Source: Ephydatia muelleri
Lineage: Eukaryota; Porifera; Demospongiae; Spongillida; Spongillidae
Reading direction: 5' to 3'
Assembly: GCA_013339895.1 (NCBI GenBank)
Contig: JABACO010000011.1
Location: forward strand, 9,200,546-9,264,545
DNA length: 64,000 nt
Below the pieces are notes generated by a model. That model saw nothing but the letters and a program-made list of their open reading frames with translations, ran no database searches and was not told the DNA's origin. The position numbers and the translations under genes are program-made. Positions 32,741 through 44,800 of the stretch are shown here, in pieces (the first letter of the stretch is position 1; each line of letters opens with the position of its first letter).

Positions 32741-34535
32741 GCTGGCGGGGGTAGAACTTGTGATGAAGGAGGATGTATGTGCTTCCTCGACCTCCTCTCC
32801 TTCAGAGTCATCAAAAAATTCTTTCCCGACTTCTTCAGCCATCTACGTGACAGAGTATTGAAACAACTTGTAAAAAATTTAGTATTTACCTTTGAATTTT
32901 TTTCAAGAGAGAAATGTGCTGTTCTATGGGTCGTTGGTTTATACCGGTATACATGCACAGCCACGTTTTCTAGCTGTGCTATAATTCTATTGGTCTAATT
33001 TCATCCGTCCATTCACTGATTGGTCGCTTTTTCATGCATGCCATCACATACTGAGGGGGAGGGGTGGAGTGTGTGTGTGTGTGTAGGTGTGCTAAAATTC
33101 TATTGGTAGAATTTCATCCAATCACATGACCTGAGGTGCATGCAGGTGCAGTGGTGTTGAAATTAGCACATCTGATATATTGTGCTGTTAACTATCTAGC
33201 TTCTGCCACTAGGCCTATCACCTATGGAAATTTATTTTTGTAAATGACAGCAGTTACTCAAATTTTTCCAAGATCTGCCATTGTGATGTATATATATATA
33301 TACCATGCTATAATTGTTGCGTATAAGTTGTGCACAATGGACTTTTGGAACAATGAATTTGTTTTTAACACTATTGCTACTTCTTCACTAGTGAGCTTAC
33401 GACACTCATTTGTACATTTCCATTTCAAAGGGCGCATGGTGACCTTATCCCTGTCCTTTATCTCCTCTGCCACTACACACCTACCATTGAGGTCTACTGG
33501 AATGGCTCCATGCTGTTTTGTGTGAGTGTACGAATTATCAAAGAAGTAAGGTTCAGCCCCAGCAGTATGAAACCTATGCCCGACTAAAATATCACTCTCT
33601 TGCAACTTCTAACGTTGCATTAACCTTACGGATAGTTTATAGCAGTGACCCTGCCTGTGATCTTCGTACACTGAGTGCTTTAGCAAGTAATGCATCTGCA
33701 CTAATCTTACTTACTGCTGCACGGGCAGATCTTGTAACAACCTTTTGAGCTAGCAATGGATGGCTATTGCAAAAAGCATTGTTTACTTCACTCAGAAGCT
33801 CACTATCCCTAAGAATTGCTTTTTCAAGCCTCACTCCATACTCTGCTAGTGTGCGAGTGTTGGGCTCAAACAGGGAGTAACTATATGGGAGAAGATAGGG
33901 TTGCAGTACTTTTATTTTACCATACATTATGCCTTATACATGTATCAAAACATTTCACCAATTGCGCATTACATGAATTATTTCATTTTCATGCAACTCA
34001 ATTTTGGGTAACACTTCTGTACACACGTGTAGTGGACCTTTAAAACAACAAAGATTGACCCTTTACATGTATATGGGGGAACTTTAACTTGTGGGAAGCC
34101 TTACTGTACATCTGATAACAATTAAACACAGCTGCAGCAAGGGGTGGATGCGCATGACTGACTTGTACTATACACACGTGTGTAGTCCTTTCTTTCAACA
34201 TCAGATAACTAATGTACAATGTAACAGACACAGATGCATGCACAAATAACCTTTTGTACAAACATTGACCTTTACCAGGGAACTGGGAAGCCTTACTGTA
34301 CATCTGATAATATGCATGCAAGCGTACAAGAAATGTGTTAATGTGTGTATGACAGGAAGCCATGAGCAACTTAATTAGCACGTAAGAAAGCAGCCCTTAG
34401 ACTTTAAATGCTACATACAGCATGCTATTGATAACATACCTTTGGGTGGTAGTGGTAGTTCTACGACCCTTCCAATACCGACTCCTTCTAGCTGCCTTAA
34501 TGGTAGCTGTGAATTGCCCCTGTATATCCGCCTAT

Positions 34536-34822
34536 TAGCAGCACGGTTCTCCTCGACGCCCTCTTGATATCGCTGCCTTTAGCAGCACGGTTCTCCTCGA
34601 CGCCCTCTTGATATCGCTGCCTTTTAGCAGCACGGTTCTCCTCGACGCCCTCTTGATATCGCTGCCTTTTAGCAGCACGGTTCTCCTCGACGCCCTCTTG
34701 ATATCGCTGCCTTTTAGCAGCACGGTTCTCCTGGACGCCCTCTTGATATCGCTGCCTTTTTAGCAGCACGGTTCTCCTCGACGCCCTCTTGATATCGCTG
34801 CCTTTTAGCAGCACGCTTAGAT
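34536..34822 (-). repeat. 45-bp coding tandem repeat, RQRYQEGVEENRAAK
   Basis: Six-plus copies of a 45-bp unit. One unit near 34757 has an extra T and one near 34579 lacks a T, so the frame shifts and then returns. Confidence 0.92.
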
Positions 34823-34839
34823 ACAGCATTTGCATTGTA

Positions 34840-35620
34840 GGTGTCGCGTACAGAGGCCTTCTTTTCTGGGTCGGCCTTGTAGGTGTCGCGTACAGAGGCC
34901 TTCTTCTTTTCTGGGTCGGCCTTGTAGGTGTCGCGTACAGAGGCCTTCTTCTTTTCTGGGTCGGCCTTGTAGGTGTCGCGTACAGAGGCCTTCTTCTTTT
35001 CTGGGTCGGCCTTGTAGGTGTCGCGTACTAGAGAGGCCTTCTTCTTTTCTGGGTCGGCCTTGTAGGTGTCGCGTACAGAGGCCTTCTTCTTTTCTGGGTC
35101 GGCCTTGTAGGTGTCGCGTACAGAGGCCTTCTTCTTTTCTGGGTCGGCCTTGTAGGTGTCGCGTACAGAGGCCTTCTTCTTTTCTGGGTCGGCCTTGTAG
35201 GTGTCGCGTACAGAGGCCTTCTTCTTTTCTGGGTCGGCCTTGTAGGTGTCGCGTACAGAGGCCTTCTTCTTTTCTGGGTCGGCCTTGTAGGTGTCGCGTA
35301 CAGAGGCCTTCTTCTTTTCTGGGTCGGCCTTGTAGGTGTCGCGTACAGAGGCCTTCTTCTTTTCTGGGTCGGCCTTGTAGGTGTCGCGTACAGAAGCCTT
35401 CTTTTCTGGGTCGGCCTTGTAGGTGTCGCGTACAGAGGCCTTCTTTTCTGGGTCGGCCTTGTAGGTGTCGCGTACAGAGGCCTTCTTCTTTCTGGGTCGG
35501 CCTTGTAGGTGTCGCGTACAGAGGCCTTCTTCTTTTCTGGGTCGGCCTTGTAGGTGTCGCGTACAGAGGCCTTCTTCTTTTCAGGGTCGGCCGTGTAGCG
35601 CGCTCGGGCTTTAGCCTTGT
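34840..35620 (-). repeat. 45-bp coding tandem repeat, YKADPEKKKASVRDT
   Basis: About 17 near-identical 45-bp units (CTTGTAGGTGTCGCGTACAG onward). Most are exactly 45 bp; three lack one lysine codon (42 bp), one near 35490 is 44 bp and one near 35028 has three extra bases. High identity points to recent homogenisation. Confidence 0.94.
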
Positions 35621-35699
35621 TCTCTTGTGATAAAATATCTTCTCGTTTTTGGAGGTATTCCGCTCGTTGCTTAGATCTCTTCTTTTGATTACGCGAAGG

Positions 35700-36148
35700 C
35701 ATTTTTAGAAAAACAACTTCACTAGCCAAAGTAAGTAACGACTAAACTGCGATAGGAACACCATAGTGCCTGTTGGAATATCTAAAATTATACATTTTAT
35801 TAAGAACTTGCTAGATGGCCATAGAACTTGCAACCAAATAAGGTATTTCTCGCTGTAGTTTCTTTCTAGATGTGATATGTGTCCAAATGACATGCTAGGA
35901 TAACGTGCCGGTAAATTCTTAAGAGATTGGTAATATTGTCGTTCTTTAAAACCGTTCGTAGCTCGAGTTATACCTTCCTAAGGAAGAAGACGACGACGAC
36001 AACGTAGATCTTGGTGTTGTCGTTCGATTGCTGCAACGAGATAAGTGATCCGTTTTCTCCGTTGTCCCTCCCGACGCGATTTAAATTTTTTAATGACATT
36101 CATCATTCCTCAATCAATCCTATATTGAACCTGCTGACGCAGTTCAGA
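35700..36148 (-). mobile_element. Helitron-like 5' terminus and leader, copy 1
   Basis: On the minus strand the element starts TCTGAACTGCGTCAGCAGG at 36148, preceded by A. A TC start after A is the usual Helitron 5' rule. The leader contains CAATATAGGATTGATTGAGG, an AG/GAC-rich stretch near 35985-36003, and CACGTTATCCT. The same start occurs in the fragment at 7884. Confidence 0.65.
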
Positions 36149-37420
36149 TATAGAGAGAAGTACCTCATGCGGTAGCAAGTTCTATATAGGAATTGGTATG
36201 AAGTTATTGAGTTTATTATTGTTCAATGAAGTTATTTGTTCAGCTTGCACTCCAACCTGCACGAAGTTCCTATTATCGCAGTTTAATCGATACTTTGGCT
36301 ATAGTGAAGTTAAATGCCTTCGCGTAATCAAAAGAAGAGCAACGAGCGGAATACCTTCAAAAGCAAGACGATATTTTATCACAAGAAAACAAGGCTAAAG
36401 CCCGAGCGCGCTACAAGGCCGATCCCGAAAAGAAGAAGGCCTCTGTACGCGACAGCTACAAGGCCGATCCCGAAAAGAAGGCCTCTGTACGCGACAGCTA
36501 CAACGCAGATATTGAATCTAAGCAATCTGCTAAAAGGCAGCGATATCAAGAGGACCTCGAGGAGAACCGTGCTGCTAAAAGGCAGCGATATCAAGAGGAC
36601 GTCGAGGAGACCGCGCTGCTAAAAGGCAGAAATACGAGGACAATTCAGCTGCCGTTAAGGCATCTGAAAGGAATCGGTATTGGAATGACCCCGCTGTCCG
36701 ATTGGCCAGAGATCATATCTATATATGATCTCTGGATTGGCTAAACGTGCTGCCGAGAGGAAGCGGTATCGCAGGGGTCACCGAACTACCACTACCACCC
36801 AAAGGTATATGTCATGGCATGTTGTATTGCACTAGCATTAAAAAGCTATAGGAAGATGTGCATGCAACATGTGTACAGCACGCATGTAAGGGATCTGCCA
36901 TTCACTTCACATGTAAAGCATGTATGGTGACCCAACTGTTGTGTACAGTCCTTTGTGACCTGTCTATTGAATATTGGGGTGTCATCCTTAATCTGATGCA
37001 CAAAAAGGCTTCCTTATCTGATATAAAAAAAGGCTACTTTTGACACAATGGCAAACTTTTGACTACAATCAGCAGTAGCAGCAGCGCTGCCCCCACCGCC
37101 ACCAGCAGCAGCAACAGCAGCACTGCCCCCACCGCCACCAGCAGAAGCAGCAGGAGAGCTGCCCCCACCGCCAGCAGCAGCAGCAGAAGCACCGCCGCTA
37201 CCACCACCAGCCCCACCACCGGCACCAGCAGTATTGACACCAGTGCCCCCACCACCACATCGCCTGCTGCTCCCCTGGCCGCTGCCACCACCACCCACAT
37301 GGCTCCCATGGCCAGAACCAGGCCGCCGCGGCCATAGAAGAGGCTGGGGGAGACATAGAGGACAAGGCCGAACAGTAAATAACATTAAGAACTCCTATAC
37401 ATATAATTTCTATTATTAAA
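36149..37420 (+). pseudogene. Helitron-like gene, copy 2, plus strand, short
   Basis: Head-to-head with copy 1. The leader at 36265-36313 (CTATTATCGCAGTTTAATCG, TATAGTGAAGTTAA) matches the copy 1 leader just before its ATG. From 36314: MPSRNQKK, then after a frameshift KARARYKADPEKKKASVRDS with only about three of the 15-residue units, then KRQRYQEDLEENRAAKRQRY. Then a gap to the Pro/Ala-rich part 37060-37340 and an end reading GRTVNNIKNSYTYNFYY, matching the end of copy 1. The middle coding block present in copy 1 (33258-33927) is missing. Confidence 0.65.
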
Positions 37421-37503
37421 ATTTTAAACCTCCCTCCCTCCGTACGAAAATTAAAATCAATTTGTGACCACTTATAAAGATGCCAGAGGAAAAAACTAAT
37501 GAA

Positions 37504-37799
37504 ACAAGTAAATAAAAACGTTCTCTAACGAGAAAGTTGTTGGTATATAGGATTGACCAATGGTGGTGTAAAAAGCATGGAAACAAGAGTGACAGAAATT
37601 TGACTTGAAAATTGAAATAGGCCTATATTTAGCACACTAACGTTATAACAGTACATGCCTGAGTGATGGGCTAAATATAGGCCTATTTCAATTTTCAAGT
37701 CAAATTTCTGTCACTCTTGTTTCCATGCTTTTTACACCACCATTGGTCAATCCTATATACCAACAACTTTCTCGTTAGAGAATGTTTTTATTTACTTGT
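37504..37799. mobile_element. 296-bp foldback MITE
   Basis: Same family and length as 31917-32212, with matching flanks (GAAACAAGTAAATAAAAACG). The stem carries GAAATAGGCCTATATTTAGC. It separates the Helitron-like copy 2 from the next minisatellite. Confidence 0.9.
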
Positions 37800-37847
37800 T
37801 TAATTAGCAATATCAGCAATTTTAACCATTACAAGATGCCGCATGTC

Positions 37848-38391
37848 CTGCCACCTTCATGTCCTGCCACCTTCATGTACTGCCACCTTCATGTACTGCC
37901 ACCTTCATGTACTGCCACCTTCATGTACTGCCACCTTCATGTACTGCCACCTTCATGTACTACCACCTTCATGTACTGCCACCCTCATGTACTGCCACCT
38001 TCATGTACTGCCACCTTCATGTACTACCACCTTCATGTACTGCCACCCTCATGTACTGCCACCTTCATGTACTACCACCTTCATGTACTGCCACCCTCAT
38101 GTACTGCCACCTTCATGTACTGCCACCTTCATGTACTACCACCTTCATGTACTGCCACCCTCATGTACTGCCACCTTCATGTACTGCCACCTTCATGTAC
38201 TGCCACCTTCATGTACTGCCACCTTCATGTACTGCCACCCTCATGTACTGCCACCTTCATGTACTGCCACCCTCATGTACTGCCACCTTCATGTACTGCC
38301 ACCTTCATGTACTGCCACCTTCATGTACTGCCACCTTCATGTACTGCCACCTTCATGTACTGCCACCTTCATGTACTGCCACCTTTATCGT
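37848..38391 (+). repeat. 16-bp minisatellite array
   Basis: About 34 units, with frequent ACTACCACC and ACCCTCATG variants. Entry sequence TTAGCAATATCAGCAATT is shared with the array at 25799. Ends directly at a pseudoexon. Confidence 0.96.
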
Positions 38392-38760
38392 GCTGCTAGT
38401 GTGAGATCACTGTACATTCCAACACAGAGTGTGATGGAGGTATTGGTACAACATTGAACACCATGTGGGAAGACAGAAGGAGTTCCACGATACAGCTCTA
38501 CTCCTCCTGACACATTTCGTTGACCCAAACCTCCACGAGGGAGTGTAACATTTACCATGCCTGGCATTGTTTGGGGAAACAGGACTCCTCTTGGTTCATA
38601 CCACTGTCCACCTGTAATTCCCTGGCACACCAGAGGATACAGGTCTGTATTTGGTGAATTCACTCTCTGCTTCACTACTGACAAGACTGTTGTTCCTGAG
38701 CACTATTGTTCCATTCAAGGTGATGCTCTGGCCTGCATGTGTGTGGTTATGCAATATCTT
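38392..38760 (-). pseudogene. Pseudoexon copied from RPTP ectodomain, copy 2
   Basis: Minus strand [18 protein letters not shown] and [19 protein letters not shown]. Same frameshift after LRNNSLV as in the copy at 6297, so both descend from one already broken copy. Flanks to 38892 include an extra tandem piece (GCACTAAATAGTTCTTGTAC). Confidence 0.85.
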
Positions 38761-38892
38761 TCGGTCGTGATCACGTGCACAACATTTACATTCAGTGTTT
38801 ATACTAGTGGAAGCACTAAATAGTTCTTGTACTAGTGGAAGCACCACCATAGAGGTGACATTTACAGTTAAGACACATTCTTGTTTAGGTGA

Positions 38893-39241
38893 CTGCCACC
38901 TTCATATACTGCCACCTTCAAGTACTGCCACCTTCATGTACTGCCACCCTCATGTACTACCACCTTCATGTACTACCACCTTCATGTACTGCTACCTTCA
39001 TGTACTGCCACCTTCATGTACTGCCACCTTCATGATATCATGTACTGCCACCTTCATGTACTGCCACCTTCATGTACTGTCACCTTCATGTACTGCCACC
39101 TTCATGTACTACCACCTTCATGTACTACCACCTTCATGTACTGCCACCCTCATGTACTGCCACCTTCATGTACTGCCACCTTCATGTACTGCCACCTTCA
39201 TGTACTGCCACCTTCATGTACTGCCACCTTCATGTACTGCC
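38893..39241 (+). repeat. 16-bp minisatellite array
   Basis: About 21 units including one GATATCATG insertion near 39030. Ends ACTGCCATCAAAGCGTCATA exactly as the array at 6779-7390 does. Confidence 0.95.
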
Positions 39242-39692
39242 ATCAAAGCGTCATACCCAATCAAAGTTTTGATTTATCCAGAGTACACATATATATACTT
39301 TTGTGCATCAACTTTGTAATAATACATTTGATGGTGGAAGACCATGTTTGGAATGATCCCAACAACTATGGTTTTCTCTTGTCAACAGAAATATTTGATT
39401 TGAGATCAAGCATGCTTGAGCATAGCAATTCATGTATACAAAGTGCATTATATTAATGAATTGAATTAATTTCCATAGCCTTCCATACTTCGTGTATCAA
39501 GCTTTGTAGTCATACAATATTTTCTCAGGAATGACTGTGGAAGACTAAGTTTGGAGTTTTCTCTTGTCAACAGAGATATTTGATTTGAGATCAAGCATGT
39601 TTGTGCATATTAATTCATGTATACAAAGTCATAACAAATTTTGTATGCATTAAATTAATGAATTGAATTTATTAACAGGTTTTCTATTGTTA
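39242..39692. repeat. Block B2 spacer (copy of 7391-7845)
   Basis: Non-coding, near-identical to 7391-7845. Confidence 0.85.
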
Positions 39693-39900
39693 GAAATAAA
39701 TAAAAACATTCTCTAATGAGAAAGTTGTTGGTATATAGGATTGACCAATGGTGGTGTAAAAAGCACGGAAACAAGAGTGACAGAAATTTGACTGGAAAAT
39801 TGAAATAGGCCTATATTTAGCCCATTATTCAGGCATGTACTGTTATAACGTTAGTGTGCTAAATATAGGCCTATTTCAATTTTCCAGTCAAATTTCTTTT
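39693..39900. mobile_element. Foldback MITE, truncated
   Basis: Same family as 37504-37799, with the right arm lost after CCAGTCAAATTTCT, the same truncation as at 7846-8136. It has no Helitron-like insertion: TTGGTATATAGGATTGACC is intact here. Confidence 0.85.
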
Positions 39901-40774
39901 TTTGAATGGGTAGTCTGTAGTACCACTATAGTAGCCATTTTGAATTCTCCTCGTTGTACATACATGTAGTTTGTTTATACAGTAACCACCAGGTGCTAAT
40001 GGATGTCATAACAGAGAGGCACAAGCTAACTAACAATTTGTGTAAGCGTGTAAGAAAAGGGGCTCCCGTCCAAGCTATGCACTTTATCCGCACTATTGTT
40101 CAATACATGCCTCACTATAGCTTATACCACCGCGCGAGCCCATATGTACTGAAAGGTCAGAAAGGAATTTCTGACATTTCAGTGCATTTGGGCGCGCTGT
40201 AGGCATTGATTAAGTAGACGGAAGCCCCTTTTCTTACACGCGTACACAAAATGTTAGGTTTATGTGTCTGTGTTATGACATCCTTCAACCCTTGGTGGTT
40301 ACTGTAATACGTACAATGAGGAGAATGGCTACTCGTCCGTGAACTGGTATTACAGACTAGTGGTTCGTTTCTCCATAAAGCTGTCAGGCGAGTGCCTCAG
40401 TGGTATTAGCCGCTACCCAAATGGTGGGAAATGGAGGTTATTAATTTTTGCTACTTCATATGTCATTAAATATTCATTACCATCAACCCATGCATGCATA
40501 GTAATTAAATTACAACTCATAATATAGGATCGTTTACGCGAAAAGGGACCTGGTGCATATTATTAAAAAAATTATCTGTAAATTATCCAAAATTTTGCCT
40601 GACGTTCAAATCGCTATACATGTACTGACCTTCGGAACGGTAAACGCTATCGACTTTCTATTTCAATACTTCATACTACACCATTTCTGTATGTGAATCT
40701 ATATTTTGGTGTCTTACACAAGCTCCGTGTCGACGTTATGAGACTTAATTACCCATGTGGTTCGAAACTGCCAT
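39901..40774. repeat. Block B2, dispersed repeat, no gene
   Basis: Matches 8137-8969. Contains AAAGCTGTCAGGCGAGTGCC. Non-coding. Confidence 0.75.
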
Positions 40775-40799
40775 CAGTGGCGTAGGAACGGTTCAAAAA

Positions 40800-40830
<31 letters not shown>

Positions 40831-40840
40831 CTGAAATTAA

Positions 40841-41815
40841 TCATTCATAAGTGGGTGTGGTAAATCGACATTCCTTGCAAAAGATAATTTGAAGCAGTAT
40901 CAGTGAACTAACCTTATAGCTGGTAGCGCTAAGCATTAATATCTTCCATTGTATAAAAAGATTAGTTAAATGGCTAATAGTCATCAGGTGTTTGATGGCA
41001 GTGAGGGTCAGAATCACTGTCATACCGTCGAGGGGGACGTCTAATACGAGGAAGAGTAGGTGGTTCAGTAAAGTTCTTTGACTCCTCCACACCTTGTTTA
41101 TAAAAATAACAAAATGCTTCATCCGCGATCGATTCCGTTCGAAAAACCTTACCGCTACGGCGGCCTGACGAAGTGCCTCTTGTAATGAAACATCCTTCGT
41201 TTGAAGAAAACAAGAAAGTTGCTCAGTAGCGGAAAAAACAAGGTGAGAAAGTTTAAATATCAAATGTATCAAGTTGACGTCCTTGCCTTGGCTCCGTATT
41301 CATCATGGCTCGTGCGATTGATTTCTTCCATATGGGTAAGTGGCTCGTAGTTTTCTACAACCGACTCTATTGCAGCCGTGCGCACAGTTCACCTAGTTGG
41401 GCACAATGGTTTGAGTCCTTGAGAGTCAGAGCTAACTTCATTTTTGATTTCGTTGAAAAGAAATGTACGTTCGGGAGAGTCGCGAATTAATTGCTATATA
41501 TTTCCATCACCATGCTTAAACAGTCTCGAACGTATTTTTATTAATCTTCGCTGCATCCTGTACAAAGGTTTAAGCAATGGCCCAGAACAATGTACATGAA
41601 TGGCTGTTGGTTCTTCTTTTCTCAGCTAAGTAGCAACTCCTCTTAAAATTGACCCAATTAACCCCTGCCCTCTACATTACGATAGAGGCAGGATACGGGT
41701 CAAACCATCCTTTATTGCTTTGAAAATTGAATCAGCATCTGTTCTATCCAACTGAACTAGTCCTATAAAGGCTTCGTGGATATCAAAGTGCTGGTCTACC
41801 CATCTAATACATATG
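40841..41815 (-). pseudogene. hAT A transposase, part downstream of insertion
   Basis: Minus strand. CICIRWVDQHFDIHEAFIGL at the insertion point (41815-41760), then a gap to about 41607, then KIRSRLFK, the RDSPERTF block, the TRW block and FSATEQLSCFLQTKDVSLQ. The C-terminal dimerisation segment seen in copy 1 is deleted: TTAAATGGCTAAT joins AGTCATCAGGTGTTTGATG near 40980. Inactive. Confidence 0.82.
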
Positions 41816-41819
41816 CATA

Positions 41820-44800
41820 CATGGGCGTCCCCAGGGGGGGGGCAGGGGGGGCCATGGCCCCCCCCTTTAGGTCTCAATGGCGCCCCCCTCCCTGCCGCCG
41901 CCCCCTTTTATTGAATTATTTAACCCGTTCCCCATATGCGCATGGCATCGAAACGAAAATTGAGTGGTGCTGAAAGTCGGAAATCAAAGTGGCAGCGCGA
42001 ATTATTGCGAAGTGCAGAGGCGACAGAAAGCATTACGACCTATTTTGCTCGTACGGCTTGTAGTGCGGTCTCGACCTCGGAAGGTTCGCTAGCTTGTTCT
42101 GCGTTACGTTTAATTGCATTTTTGTATACATAGGCTGTCGCACTTTGGTTACTACTGGTACGTCCGCTGAGTCAAAATCTCTCACCGCACCTGATACGTG
42201 TACTAGCCAGCCAGAAGTACTATCCGATCTTGTGTCTGTTGATCGGGCTGACAGATTGGAGATTATCCAAGGTGCAAATATTGCAGTGGGCATCACTACC
42301 TCCAGCAATGAAGGTGAAGCTTTGTGTTCATCCTCTTTGGAACATCCTACACTGTCCTCCCCACAAGGAGATAGTGTACCATCCACTTCTAACCATCTTA
42401 CAGGTACTAGTGCTGCTGTACCTTACCAGTATGACATAGCAGAAGTACTATATGGCAAATGTGCACCTACAGATGTTGGGGAATGGTCAAAATGTGAAGA
42501 ATCCCTTAAAAAGTTAACAGAGCATGATAAGTACCTTGTATTGAAGCATCACGTACGACCAACAACTGACGATGCATTTCCAGTTATTGTGCAATCAGGA
42601 CGGCACAGAAAATGCAGCCCGTCTATGTTGAGCAATAATTTTGTTTTCAGTCCTTCTACAAATAGCATCTTCTGCTTGCCATGTATAGTTTGTTTATTCC
42701 TCTACATGCCACTAAACGAGGAATGAAAGACCGTAGTCAGCTTTCTAGTTTTGTTAACATTGGTTGTTCAAATTACAAAAAAATGTATGAAAAAGAGGCT
42801 ATCCACAGTCAATCAGAATACCATCAGGATGCATGCTTTGTTGCTGAAGGTATTAAACATCGATTTGAACAACCAGAAACAACTATCAGTTTCCAAGTTA
42901 ACAGTGACTTGCAGAATCGACTGAAATTGTATAAACATATTTTAACAAGAATTGCTCAAGTTATTCACTTTTGCGGTAAACAAGGTATTGCTCTGAGAGG
43001 TCACAATGAAGACACAAATGATTCTCATCATAACCCTGGCAACTTTTTAGCAATCTTACAATTGCTTAGCAAAAATGACCCAGAGCTTGAAGGACACCTA
43101 ACGAAACCATTGATGAAGAACTGCACATATATCAGGCAACGCAGTCAGAATGAAATGATAGAAGTGATAGGTAAACAGATCATTCAGAAAGACATAATCA
43201 ATGAAATAAGAAGTTCTGGAATGCACTCAATCCTGTGTGATGAGGTCAGCTCCTCCAATGATGAGATTCTATCACTATGCATCCGTTTTGTTGATTCCAA
43301 GAAGCAGATACGAGAGGAGTTTGTAGATTTTATAGAAATGGACAGGATTACTGGTGAAGCACTTTATGAAGCAATTTCTAATTTTTATCAAAATCACAGT
43401 CTTAGTCTACAAGAATTGCATGGACAATGCTATGATGGGGCATCCAATATGTCTGGTGTTAGGAAGGGGCTTTCTGGGAGAATACTAGAACAAAGCAAAA
43501 AAGCATTTTACACACATTGCACTTCTCATGCTCTAAATCTATGTATTGCAGCTACCTGTAAGGAACAAAATATTCAAACAATTCTATCTCAAATGACAGC
43601 ACTGTCAATATGTTTTAAGTATTCTCCAAAGAGAGAAAAACTCCTAGAATATGTTGTTGAAAAGGAAACTCACAGCTGTCCACAAAGAAAAGTGGTAATA
43701 GGGCTTTGTAAAACACGTTGGGCAGAACGGGATATAGCTTTTGAACATTTCTATCTTGCATATCCTTTTATAGTTAAGGCATTAGAAATAATTAATGGAA
43801 CATGCCAAGGGATAGAAGCATACCCTGATGACATAAAAGTTGGATGGGAAACTGAAGCTAGGAGGGATGCTACAGCTCATCTTAATGCTTTATGTAACTT
43901 TGGAATTCTTATAGGAGTTGTAGCACTTTACCGACTGTTGCACCCCCTTGCCATGATTACTAAGTGTTTGCAAGGAAAGGCTGTAGATATTGTGAAAGCA
44001 TTCAGAGATATTCAGGAAGTAATGTCTAAGAGATGGTGTAGATATGGAATTTCAGGCCATATACAACCAAGCCGAACGTTTGGGTCAATCTGTTGGAGTG
44101 GAACCGTCCTTGCCAAGAATTGCCAAAATGCAGATGTACAGGTAAATGGGTAATGTAAACTTCAACATATTGCCTGCTTAATGTATGCATTATTTTTGCT
44201 GCATGCACTGCAATGAAGACAAAAATGTAGCTATATATACGTATTTCTCATCTGAAGTCAGGACTTGTTGTGTTATGTATTTGTCTTTTTATTTTCAACA
44301 GAGACAACTACCCAGCAGAAAACCCTCTAGAGTACTACCGTCGCACTCTCGCCATTCCCTTTCTAGATTGTATAATTTCAGAGCTTGATTTTAGATTTAC
44401 AGAGCTTTCCAGAACAGCATCTAACCTTCTACACTTGGTACCATCCATAATTGTCAGCAGTGACTATAATATTCAGGAGACAATAAAGCTTTATGAAACT
44501 GACCTACATGATTCATGTGTTTTTGATCAAGAATTGAAGCTATGGAAAAGGAAATGGATAGATTGTTTGGAGAAGGATCATCCTGACTCACTTGGTGCCG
44601 CTATACTCGAGTGTGATGAAGAGCGTTTTCCTAATGTATTTCGTCTCATAAAAATTGGATGCACCATACCTATAACAAGCTGCACCTGTGAAAGTAGTTT
44701 TTCTACTTTGCGTCGACTCAGGAATTGGATGCGGTCATCTATGAGTTGCTCACGTTTGTCTTCATTAGCTTTGATGAATATCCATTACAATCATGAAGTT

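Larger units (their letters stand above)
32330..35699 (-). pseudogene. Helitron-like gene with 15-residue repeats, copy 1
   Basis: Starts at 35699 on the minus strand: MPSRNQKKRSKQRAEYLQKR, then KARARYTADPEKKKASVRDT and about 16 copies of a 15-residue repeat YKADPEKKKASVRDT, then six or more copies of KRQRYQEGVEENRAA (34820-34536). A probable intron near 34480 leads to 33927-33637 (LAQKVVTRSARAAVSKISAD) and 33605-33258 (VDLNGRCVVAEEIKDRDKVT). A Pro/Ala-rich low-complexity part (32760-32360) ends near INYIKNNYTYHF at 32340. Frameshifts (near 35490, 34757, 34579) and a stop near 33637 break it. The repeats resemble N-terminal regions of sponge mobile-element proteins. I saw no Rep or helicase motif, so Helitron is an inference, partly from the TC terminus. 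Confidence 0.6.

Noticed and set aside
34830-35630. 266-codon plus-strand frame with a CRCRVQRPSSFLGRP repeat
   Set aside because: Antisense reading of the 45-bp coding repeat; the minus strand has the ATG, the homologous second copy and a sensible composition.
36721-36750. Short hairpin ATATCTATATATGATCTCTGG near the end of Helitron-like copy 2
   Set aside because: Looks like a Helitron 3' hairpin at first, but no CTRR end follows and the homologous 3' coding end lies further on at 37420.
40375-40425. tRNA-derived SINE
   Set aside because: GTGCCTCAGTGGTATTAG is only loosely A-box-like, and no B box (GGTTCGA..CC) follows at the right spacing.
42033-42386. 117-codon minus-strand frame
   Set aside because: Shadow of the hAT B transposase coding sequence on the plus strand.
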